A program made the position numbers and the translations under genes. A DNA stretch of 9,140 bases from the NCBI GenBank assembly GCA_964196055.1, contig CAXMSF010000203.1, forward strand, positions 1 through 9,140, read 5' to 3'. Below, piece by piece: positions 1 to 6,435 of the stretch (position 1 is its first letter; every line of letters begins with the position of its first letter). This DNA comes from JAFDEI01 sp964196055 (GTDB lineage Bacteria; Myxococcota_A; UBA9160; SMWR01). The notes beneath the pieces are model-generated. The model made no database searches. It was not told the DNA's origin and saw only the letters and a list, made by a program, of their open reading frames with translations.

Positions 1-1155
1 CACGAGAACGCCGCGCTGCTCTCACTCGCGCCCTTCACCGGTGTCTACGGGCTTTCGTTCGTGAGCGTGCTCGGTGCTGCCGCACTGGCCGAGTTCGTGC
101 GCGCCTGGCCTCGCCGCCGCCCGTCATGGGGCGCCGGGCTCGCGGTCGCCGCTGTCGCAGTGGCGCTGGTGGCGGGCGCTCTTTCGGCGGGGTCGGACGA
201 CGAAGTCGACCTCGCTCGGCTTCGCGTCGCGGTGCTCCAGGGAAATGTCGACCAGGGCGTGAAGTGGAGCGAGGCATGGACCGATCGGATCCTCGCGATC
301 TATGAGGACCTCGCGCGCGACGCGGCGGAGCAGGGGGCCGAGTGGATCGTCTGGCCGGAATCGTCGGTGCCGGGCCTGATCGACATCGATCCGGAACTAC
401 GACTCCGTCTAAAGGACCTCGCGCGCGAGACGGGTGCGATTCATGTGCTCGGCGCAGTGGGGTGGCGGCAAGCGGCCGGTGCGCAACGCCCGAATTTCTA
501 CGACAGCGCGGTGATTCTCGACCCTCACGGTGGTTTCGGCGAGCGTTACGACAAGGCTCACCTGGTCCCGTTCGGCGAGTACATCCCGCTGCGCCCGCTG
601 CTCGGCTTCGTTCTCCAGGCCATCGCGCGCGGGGTCGCGCCCGACAACGTCACTGCGGGCCCGGGCCCACGCGCGCTCGAGTTTCCGGCACGGTCCGGGC
701 CGGAAGCCACGCTGACCGCCGGAGTGCCGATTTGCTATGAACTGGTCTTTCCGGATCTCGTTCGGCGGATGGTGGGCGATGGCGCGGAAGTGCTGCTCGC
801 GCTTACCAACGATGCCTGGTACGGGCGTACCGGAGCGCCGTATCAGTTCCTCGCGATGACCGCTCTGCGTTCGGCGGAAACACGGGTCTGGACGGCGAGG
901 GCTGCGAATACGGGGGTGTCCGCAATCATCGATTCCCGGGGACGCGTTCGCGAACGCACCCGGATCTTCGAGCGAGGCCTGCTGTTGGCGGATGTGCCGC
1001 TGCGCCCGGCTCCGCACGGAGGCTCCTTCTACACGAGCCATGGTGACGTTTTCGCTGCGGCCTGCTGGGCGGGATTCGGGGGGCTTGCACTGCTCGGGCT
1101 GGTACGTTCTCGCCGGGGACCAGCTGAGAAGGTGAGAGGAATTGGAAGTGACTGA
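1..1155 (+). CDS. lnt: Apolipoprotein N-acyltransferase, 5' truncated by the window edge
   Basis: Lnt is an inner-membrane enzyme that transfers an acyl chain from phospholipid to the N-terminal cysteine of diacylated apolipoproteins, the last step of lipoprotein maturation. Frame 1 is open from base 1, and the residues before the first internal start candidate (FTGVYGLSFVSV) already match the end of the Lnt membrane domain, so the gene starts upstream. Two hydrophobic stretches follow, then the CN-hydrolase (nitrilase-like) domain from about base 223 to 1005. The catalytic triad is visible: Glu in WPESSVPG (codon 358-360), Lys in YDKAHLVPFGEYIP (553-555) and Cys in PICYELVFPDL (733-735). A final membrane helix (VFAAACWAGFGGLALLGLV) precedes a basic tail, as in the family. 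The 3' end overlaps the prfB start at 1148, which indicates co-transcription and probable translational coupling. Its presence in an operon with lolC/E and lolD fits a lipoprotein biogenesis role. The identification is very secure; only the missing N-terminal membrane helices cannot be assessed. Confidence 0.96.
   Translation, partial: HENAALLSLAPFTGVYGLSFVSVLGAAALAEFVRAWPRRRPSWGAGLAVAAVAVALVAGALSAGSDDEVDLARLRVAVLQGNVDQGVKWSEAWTDRILAIYEDLARDAAEQGAEWIVWPESSVPGLIDIDPELRLRLKDLARETGAIHVLGAVGWRQAAGAQRPNFYDSAVILDPHGGFGERYDKAHLVPFGEYIPLRPLLGFVLQAIARGVAPDNVTAGPGPRALEFPARSGPEATLTAGVPICYELVFPDLVRRMVGDGAEVLLALTNDAWYGRTGAPYQFLAMTALRSAETRVWTARAANTGVSAIIDSRGRVRERTRIFERGLLLADVPLRPAPHGGSFYTSHGDVFAAACWAGFGGLALLGLVRSRRGPAEKVRGIGSD
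1134..1150 (+). promoter_or_regulatory. Ribosome binding site and GTG start that set the prfB start
   Basis: GAGAGGA at 1134-1140 lies 7 bases before GTG at 1148-1150. This GTG is in the frame that reads into CTT TGA at 1241-1246, not the frame of the main prfB body. An in-frame TGA at 1133-1135 closes the frame upstream, so 1148 (or, less likely, TTG at 1142) is the only sensible start. The site lies inside the last codons of lnt. Confidence 0.8.
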
Positions 1156-2291
1156 TGACAAGCCTGTGATTCCCGATGGTAATGAGCTCACGGAACACCT
1201 GCGCCGGCTACGTGGGCGCCTGGGTGAGTTCCGGGGGCGTCTTTGACCTCGACAGCTTGCGCGCTCGTCTAGAAGCGCTGGAAGAGGAAACCGCCCGCCC
1301 CGACCTGTGGGAGGATCGCGAGCAGGCCGAGGGCATTCTGCGCGAGAAGAGCCGGGTCGAGCGCGACGTCCACGTCTATGACGTGATCGCCTCCGGCTTG
1401 GAAGACGCCGAGGTGCTGTTGCAACTCGCCCTCGAGGCCGAGGATGACGAGACTCGTGCCGAGGTTGCGGTGAAGGTCGCCGAAGCCGATCGCGAACTCG
1501 CCGACGCCGAGCTGCGCTGCATGCTTTCCGGCGAACAGGACGCCTCGAACGCGATCGTGTCGATCAATTCGGGCGCGGGCGGCACCGACGCCGCCGACTG
1601 GGCCGAGATGCTGATGCGGATGTACCTGCGCTGGGCGGAACGCAGCGGCTACAAGTCCGAGGTACTCGACCTTCAATCGGGCGACGAAGCCGGCCTGCGT
1701 AGCGCGACGTTCACCGTGAAGGGCGACTACGCCTACGGTTACCTGAATGCCGAGGAGGGCGTTCATCGGCTGGTTCGGATCTCGCCCTTCGATTCCCAGG
1801 CGCGGCGCCACACCGCGTTCGCAAGCGTCACGATCGTGCCCGAGATCGACGACGCCATCGAGATCGAGATCGACGAGAAGGATCTGCGGGTGGACACCTA
1901 CCGCTCGAGCGGCGCCGGCGGCCAGCACGTGAACAAGACGGATTCGGCGGTGCGGATGACCCACTTCCCGACCGGAATCGTGGTGCAATGCCAGAACGAG
2001 CGCTCACAGCACAAGAACCGTGCGACCGCGATGAAGCTCCTGCGCGCGCGCCTGTACGAGCACGAGAAGCAGCAGCGCGAAGCCGCCCAGGAGGCATCGC
2101 GCGATGAACAGCGCCAGATTGATTTTGGCAACCAGATTCGGTCGTATACGCTGCACCCGCAACAACGCGTGAAGGATCATCGGACCAACGTCGAATCCGG
2201 CAACGTCGACGCAGTGCTCGACGGGGATATCGACTCATTCATTCGCGCACTGTTGTTGCAACGGGCGGGTGGCATGAAGGAGGCGTCGTGA
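1148..2291 (+). CDS. prfB: Peptide chain release factor 2, expressed by programmed +1 frameshift
   Basis: RF2 recognises UAA and UGA in the ribosomal A site and triggers peptide hydrolysis. Translation from GTG 1148 gives MTDDKPVIPDGNELTEHL and on to RGRL at CTT 1241-1243, where an in-frame TGA (1244-1246) follows. Slipping +1 continues at GAC 1245 as DLDSLRARLEAL, which aligns with the E. coli RF2 junction RGYLDYDAKKERLEE. The joined product is 380 residues (32 + 348), close to the family length of about 365. The SPF stop-codon reading tripeptide is at residues 212-214 and the GGQ catalytic motif (SGAGGQHVNKTDSAVR) at 257-259; both sit 7 residues later than in E. coli. The gene ends with TGA and overlaps lysS by 4 bp (GTGA). 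The open frame beginning at ATG 1176 (MVMSSRNTCAGY) is an artefact of ignoring the shift, because those residues have no RF2 character. Known for the family: low RF2 slows termination at the UGA and favours the shift, giving autoregulation. Identity and shift site are both very secure; GTG 1148 is the inferred start. Confidence 0.96.
1233..1247 (+). promoter_or_regulatory. prfB programmed +1 ribosomal frameshift site
   Basis: The sequence shows GGGGG (1233-1237), a 3-base spacer CGT, then CTT TGA C (1241-1247). This matches the E. coli prfB signal AGGGGG UAU CUU UGA C in spacing, slippery codon, stop codon and the C that follows the stop and weakens termination. The G-run acts as an internal Shine-Dalgarno that stresses the ribosome, peptidyl-tRNA-Leu slips from CUU to UUU, and reading resumes at GAC. 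Mechanism and feedback are established for the family; the function here is inferred from near-perfect motif conservation and from the RF2 homology that switches frame exactly at this point. Confidence 0.94.
2277..2290 (+). promoter_or_regulatory. lysS ribosome binding site and GTG start
   Basis: A strong AAGGAGG Shine-Dalgarno (2277-2283) lies inside the last codons of prfB, 4 bases before the GTG start at 2288. It supports GTG 2288 rather than a later start, and the start codon overlaps the prfB TGA. Confidence 0.8.
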
Positions 2292-3763
2292 GCGAGCAGG
2301 AGAGGGCGGCGCGCAGGCAGAGGCTCGAGGCGCTACGCGAGGCCGGCCATGAGCCATTTCCGGCCAGAGTCGGGCCGTGGACGCCGATTGCGGAGATCCG
2401 GGCGCGGCTCGACGGCTTCGACACGGAAGCTCTCGAGGAGAAGGCCGAGCGCACCGCGGTCGTCGGCCGTGTGATCGCGAGCCGTTCGTTCGGCAAACTG
2501 CTGTTCCTGACCCTCGTCGAGGACGGTGCGAGGATCCAGGTCAGCGCGAAGAAGGCCCAGCTCACACCGGAGCTGTTCCAGTTCATGAAGGAGCTGGACG
2601 TCGCGGACTTCGTACGTGTCGAGGGGCTGGTCTGGCGCACACGCACCGATGAATTGACGGTCGACACCGAAGCTGCGCAGCTGCTTGCGAAGGCGTTGCG
2701 TCCGCTGCCCGAGAAGTGGCACGGATTGCAGGATGTCGAAGTGCGTTTCCGGCAGCGCTATCTCGACCTGCTCGTGAACGAGGACGCGCGTCGGATCGCG
2801 TTGCTCCGGAGTCGCACGCTGCGCGCGATGCGCGATCATCTCGATTCGCGCGGCTTCCTCGAGGTCGAGACGCCGGCCCTGCAGCCGCTCTACGGCGGGG
2901 CTGCGGCACGTCCGTTCGAGACGCACCACAACACCTACGATCAGCGCTTGTATCTGCGGATCTCCGACGAGCTCTATCTGAAGCGGCTGGTGGTCGGCGG
3001 TCTCGATCGCGTGTACGAGATCGCGCACAACTTTCGGAACGAGGGCGTGTCGCGCAAGCACAACCCCGAATTCACGATGATGGAGTGCTACCAGGCCTTC
3101 GCGGACTACCGCGACATGATGGATCTCAGCGAGGCGATGCTCCGCGAGATCGCGAATACGGTCTGTGGCGGCGAACAGGTGCAGTACCAGGGCGGTGTGA
3201 TCGATTTCAAGGGGCCCTGGCCGCGCGTGACGCTGCGCGACAAGCTCCTCGAAGGGACGGGCATCGACATTCGCGCCAACGCCGATCTCCCGTCACTCTT
3301 GAAGGCCGCGGACGAGGCCGGCCTCTCGCACGGCGACGCGCCCAATTGGGGCAATCTCGTCGACGATCTCTTCAGTGAGTACGTCGAGCCGAAGCTCGTC
3401 CAGCCAATCTTCATCACCGACTACCCGGTCGAATTGTCGCCGCTCGCGAAGCGATCGCCCGACGATCCGAAGCTCGTGGAGCGTTTCGAGGTCTTCATCG
3501 CGGGCATGGAGATCGGCAACGCCTTCAGCGAGCTCAATGACCCCGACGACCAGCGTTGTCGCCTCGAGGCGCAATCGGTCGCGCGGGACGAGGGCGATGA
3601 AGAAGCGCATCCTCTCGACGAGGACTATCTGCGCGCACTCGAGCACGGTCTGCCGCCGACCGGCGGCCTCGGAGTCGGGGTGGATCGGCTCGTGATGATC
3701 CTCGCCGATGCGCCGAACCTGCGCGAAGTCATCCTGTTTCCGCATCTGCGAGCGGAGTCCTAG
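2288..3763 (+). CDS. lysS: Lysyl-tRNA synthetase, class II
   Basis: This cytoplasmic enzyme charges tRNA-Lys with lysine using ATP. The product is 491 residues, the usual length. An N-terminal OB-fold anticodon-binding domain covers roughly residues 55-150 (VVGRVIASRSFGKLLFLTL is the first strand region). The class II catalytic core follows. Motif 2 is FRNEGVSRKHNPEFTMMECY (FRNEG at 249-253). The lysine-pocket and ATP region includes MEIGNAFSELNDPDDQ. Motif 3 is GGLGVGVDR at 459-467. The end PNLREVILFPHLRAES is typical of LysRS. GTG at 2288 overlaps the prfB stop (GTGA) and has a strong AAGGAGG, so it is probably translationally coupled to RF2 synthesis; prfB-lysS adjacency is common in bacteria. 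The gene ends with TAG, one base before the next start. I see nothing degenerate in it. Confidence 0.97.
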   Translation: MSEQERAARRQRLEALREAGHEPFPARVGPWTPIAEIRARLDGFDTEALEEKAERTAVVGRVIASRSFGKLLFLTLVEDGARIQVSAKKAQLTPELFQFMKELDVADFVRVEGLVWRTRTDELTVDTEAAQLLAKALRPLPEKWHGLQDVEVRFRQRYLDLLVNEDARRIALLRSRTLRAMRDHLDSRGFLEVETPALQPLYGGAAARPFETHHNTYDQRLYLRISDELYLKRLVVGGLDRVYEIAHNFRNEGVSRKHNPEFTMMECYQAFADYRDMMDLSEAMLREIANTVCGGEQVQYQGGVIDFKGPWPRVTLRDKLLEGTGIDIRANADLPSLLKAADEAGLSHGDAPNWGNLVDDLFSEYVEPKLVQPIFITDYPVELSPLAKRSPDDPKLVERFEVFIAGMEIGNAFSELNDPDDQRCRLEAQSVARDEGDEEAHPLDEDYLRALEHGLPPTGGLGVGVDRLVMILADAPNLREVILFPHLRAES

Positions 3764-3767
3764 GGTG
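3754..3767 (+). promoter_or_regulatory. Ribosome binding site and GTG start that set the lolC/E start
   Basis: GGAG (3754-3757) lies 7 bases before GTG at 3765-3767, which is one base after the lysS TAG. The alternative ATG at 3708 lies well inside lysS, has no comparable site, and would add 19 residues read from lysS out of frame, so GTG 3765 is preferred. Confidence 0.65.
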
Positions 3768-5747
3768 GAAGCCCTGGGTGCGCTGGCGTGGGGTGCGCTG
3801 ACTGCAGCCGGCAGCACGCTCGCACTGACGCTGATCGTGGCGATCGCAGTCGGAATCAGCGGACTCACATTGCTCTTCGTCGGGTCGGCGGTGGTCGCGC
3901 TCGAACAGTTTGCGCGCGCGAATCGTCGCTGGCAGAGCCTGCTCGGCTGCGCGCTCTTGTGGTCGCTCTTCGGTGGCTACGCGGTCATGCGGGCCTCGGC
4001 CCCCGAACTCGTGGCCGCGGGAAGAACGGAATTCTTCACGGGCTTGCTTCAGGTGACTGCGGGCTCGGCGGCCGTCGTTGGGGTCGCCCTCGCGTTGGTT
4101 GTCCTCGCGTTGCGCCGCGTCGCCGCGCAGACCTTGGCCGCCATCAGCATGGTCTGGCTCGGCCTCGGCTTTTCACTCGTGGTCGGCGCCACGGGACGTC
4201 TGCTCTATGCGCTCGCGCCGCTTGCGGTCGTCGCGCTGCTTGCGGGAGTGCTGATGCTGCGTCGCAGCCGCGCGAACGGAGCGGCTGCGGCGCCGTCCCG
4301 GGCCGAGCAGCTGTTGCGGTCGCTCGCGGCTGCGCTCAGCCTCGGTGTGGTCGCAGCCCTGGTGGTCGCTGTACCGCAGCCGGAGGTCGCCGCGGCCGGT
4401 AGTGCGCTTCTCGCGGGCTATGGCCTGCTCGTGCTGCTCGGCCTGCTGCCGATGGCCGCAGCCGGCCTGATCGACTCGCGCGGCAGTGTCGAGTGGTTCA
4501 TCGCGATCCGCTATCTGATGGCGAAGCGCCGCCAGACCTTCATCTCGATCATCACCGGGATCTGTGTCGTCGGCATCGCGGCGGGTGTGTGGCTGATCAT
4601 CACCGTGCTGTCGGTGATGAACGGTTTCGAGCAGACCTGGCGCGAGGAGATCATCGGTAATCGCGCGCACTTCACGGTGCACAGCCGACTTGGGCCGTTC
4701 GCCGACTACGAGGAGGTGGTCGCGACCATCGAGGCCTTGCCCGACGTGGTGTCGGCCTCGCCGTTCATCGACGCCGACGGCATGGTGCGAGGCCCGGCGG
4801 GCGAGATCATGGCGGTGCGTCTGCGGGGTGTCGATCCGACCCGGGTCGCTGCGGTGACGGACCTGGGCGAAGACATCATCGAGGGTTCCGTCGAAGCACT
4901 GCTCCCGAGCGAGACGCCCGAGGGCGAGCCGCCCGCGATCCTGGTCGGCAGCCGACTCGCGCGCACCGTCGGGGTCGTTCTCGGCGATTCGATGCTGCTG
5001 GTATCGCCCTTCGGCGGGCCCCAGACACCACTGGGCCCCGCGCCGAGGCTCCAGAAGTTCAGAGTCGCAGGCATCTTCGAGTCGAGCTTCTTTCAGTACG
5101 ACGAGGTCTATACCTTCGTCAACCTCGCGGCCGCACAGGAATTTCGCCGCGATCAGAACGTCGTCGACGGCATCGAGGCGCGCACGACGGACTACTACCG
5201 CTCGCGCGCGGCCGGCGAGCAGGTCGAGCAGGCGCTCGGCTTTCCGTTCTATTCGCGCGATTGGAAGGAATTCTTCCCGGCGTTCTTCCAGGCGCTCAAG
5301 AGCGAGAGGGTGATGATGTTCATGTTGCTCGCGATGATCATGGTCGTGGCCGCGTTTTCGATCGTGTCGACGCTGGTGATGATGATCATGGAAAAGTCGA
5401 GCGACATCGCGATCCTGAAGGCGATGGGCGCCGAAGACGCGAGCATCGAACGGATCTTCGCGATCGAGGGGACCTTGATCGGGCTCGTCGGTACCGCGAT
5501 CGGCGTGGTCGCGGGGATCTCGGTCACGGCGAGAATCGGCTGGGTACAGCAGCGGATCGAGGGTTTTCTCGGCTTCGACGCCCTGCCCGCGAGCGTCTAC
5601 CAGGTTTCGACGCTGCCCTCCCAGCTCGACGCGGGCCAGATCGCGATCGCGGTCGGGCTCGCCATGGTGCTCTCGCTCGGCGCGACGCTGTTGCCGAGCC
5701 GGCAGGGGGCCCGAATCGATCCCGTCGAGGCGCTGCGATATGAGTGA
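3765..5747 (+). CDS. lolC: LolC/LolE-family lipoprotein-releasing permease with an extra N-terminal membrane module
   Basis: This is the inner-membrane permease of the Lol transporter, which extracts outer-membrane lipoproteins and passes them to periplasmic LolA. From GTG 3765 it has 660 residues. Residues 242-660 (419 aa, the normal size of a whole LolC/E) start with the typical VEWFIAIRYLMAKRRQTF, then helix 1 ending in TVLSVMNGFE. A periplasmic domain follows, with a Pro-rich loop (GPQTPLGPAP, about 418-427) resembling the LolA-binding Hook of LolC. The C-terminal FtsX-like part has helices near 516-543, 563-590 and 626-645, the coupling sequence EKSSDIAILKAMGA, and the ending PVEALRYE. 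Residues 1-241 are extra: Ala/Leu/Val-rich with about seven predicted helices (near 17-46, 58-76, 92-116, 124-141, 145-165, 187-203, 209-233) and no family I recognise. No stop separates the two parts. An internal ATG at 4452 could in principle give a LolC-sized product, but I see no reason to prefer it. The gene overlaps lolD by 8 bp. With one permease gene here, it may act as a homodimer or pair with a copy elsewhere. The choice between LolC and LolE rests on the Hook-like loop alone. Confidence 0.9.
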   Translation: MEALGALAWGALTAAGSTLALTLIVAIAVGISGLTLLFVGSAVVALEQFARANRRWQSLLGCALLWSLFGGYAVMRASAPELVAAGRTEFFTGLLQVTAGSAAVVGVALALVVLALRRVAAQTLAAISMVWLGLGFSLVVGATGRLLYALAPLAVVALLAGVLMLRRSRANGAAAAPSRAEQLLRSLAAALSLGVVAALVVAVPQPEVAAAGSALLAGYGLLVLLGLLPMAAAGLIDSRGSVEWFIAIRYLMAKRRQTFISIITGICVVGIAAGVWLIITVLSVMNGFEQTWREEIIGNRAHFTVHSRLGPFADYEEVVATIEALPDVVSASPFIDADGMVRGPAGEIMAVRLRGVDPTRVAAVTDLGEDIIEGSVEALLPSETPEGEPPAILVGSRLARTVGVVLGDSMLLVSPFGGPQTPLGPAPRLQKFRVAGIFESSFFQYDEVYTFVNLAAAQEFRRDQNVVDGIEARTTDYYRSRAAGEQVEQALGFPFYSRDWKEFFPAFFQALKSERVMMFMLLAMIMVVAAFSIVSTLVMMIMEKSSDIAILKAMGAEDASIERIFAIEGTLIGLVGTAIGVVAGISVTARIGWVQQRIEGFLGFDALPASVYQVSTLPSQLDAGQIAIAVGLAMVLSLGATLLPSRQGARIDPVEALRYE

Positions 5748-6423
5748 CGCGCTGGTCCGCGTGCGCGGCCTGTCGAAGTCCTTCGAGACGGGCGACGGCA
5801 CCATCGACGTATTGCACGACATCGACTTCGACGTCCGGAAGGGCGAGCGCCTCGCGATCGTGGGCGCGTCCGGGGTCGGCAAGTCCACATTGCTCTACAT
5901 CCTCGGGACCCTCGATCATCCGACCGCGGGCAGCATCGAGTTTCGCGGCGAGGATCTGTTCGAGAAGGACGCCGATGCGCTGGCGCAGTTCCGCGGCCGC
6001 AGCCTCGGTTTCATCTTCCAGTTCCACCACCTGCTGCCGGAGTTCGATGCGGTCGAGAACGTGATGATGCCCGGTTTGATTCGCGGCGAGTCCTTCGCCG
6101 AAATGCGCCCGCGTGCCGAGCATCTTCTCGCAGAGGTCGGCCTCGCGCATCGCATCGAGCACCCGGTGGGCAAACTCTCGGGTGGCGAGCGTCAGCGCGT
6201 CGCGGTCGCGCGCGCGCTGGTGCTCGAGCCCGCGCTGCTGCTCGCCGACGAGCCCACCGGCAACCTCGACCCGAAGTCGGGCGCGCATGTGCTCGATCTC
6301 CTGCTCGAGATCAATCGTACGCACGGCACCGCGCTGGTGGTGGTGACCCACAGCCCCCAGCTCGCCGAAACCCTCGGGCGCACGGCCGTCCTCGAAGAAG
6401 GCCGCGTGGTGGTCTCGGAGTAG
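5740..6423 (+). CDS. lolD: Lipoprotein-releasing system ATPase LolD
   Basis: This is the cytoplasmic ABC ATPase that powers LolC/E lipoprotein release. The 227-residue product has every ABC motif: Walker A GASGVGKST at 42-50, Q-loop Gln94 within FIFQFHHLLPEF (the FHHLLP form characteristic of LolD), signature LSGGERQRVAVARAL from 146, Walker B LLLADE at 166-171 followed by PTGNLD, and the H-loop His204 in VVTHSPQ. ATG 5740 overlaps the permease stop (ATGAGTGA), with GAGG at 5727-5730 as the likely ribosome binding site nine bases upstream. The overlap points to coupled synthesis in a fixed ratio with the permease. It is the last gene of the operon in this window; the TAG at 6421-6423 is only 12 bp from the stop of the opposing gene. 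FtsE- or MacB-type ATPases are the alternatives, but the LolD-type Q-loop and the LolC/E neighbour settle it. Confidence 0.96.
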   Translation: MSDALVRVRGLSKSFETGDGTIDVLHDIDFDVRKGERLAIVGASGVGKSTLLYILGTLDHPTAGSIEFRGEDLFEKDADALAQFRGRSLGFIFQFHHLLPEFDAVENVMMPGLIRGESFAEMRPRAEHLLAEVGLAHRIEHPVGKLSGGERQRVAVARALVLEPALLLADEPTGNLDPKSGAHVLDLLLEINRTHGTALVVVTHSPQLAETLGRTAVLEEGRVVVSE

Positions 6424-6435
6424 CGGGCTTCGCGC

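Noticed and set aside
409..1191. 260-residue minus-strand open frame
   Set aside because: It overlaps all of the lnt catalytic domain, which has its active-site residues in the plus frame; no recognisable domain.
1176..1244. ATG 1176 as the prfB start
   Set aside because: The residues it adds have no RF2 similarity, and the RF2 N-terminus is instead encoded in the frame that meets CTT TGA C.
1269..1988. 239-residue minus-strand open frame
   Set aside because: It is antisense to prfB, whose SPF and GGQ motifs fix the coding strand.
2333..3061. 242-residue minus-strand open frame
   Set aside because: It is antisense to the lysS OB-fold and core; no domain pattern.
3708..3764. ATG 3708 as the permease start
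   Set aside because: It lies inside the conserved lysS C-terminus, reads it out of frame, and lacks the GGAG spacing seen before GTG 3765.
4173..5888. 571-residue minus-strand open frame
   Set aside because: It is antisense to the permease and lolD, is rich in Arg, Asp, His and Gln without domain pattern, and arises from the GC-skewed codons of the real gene.
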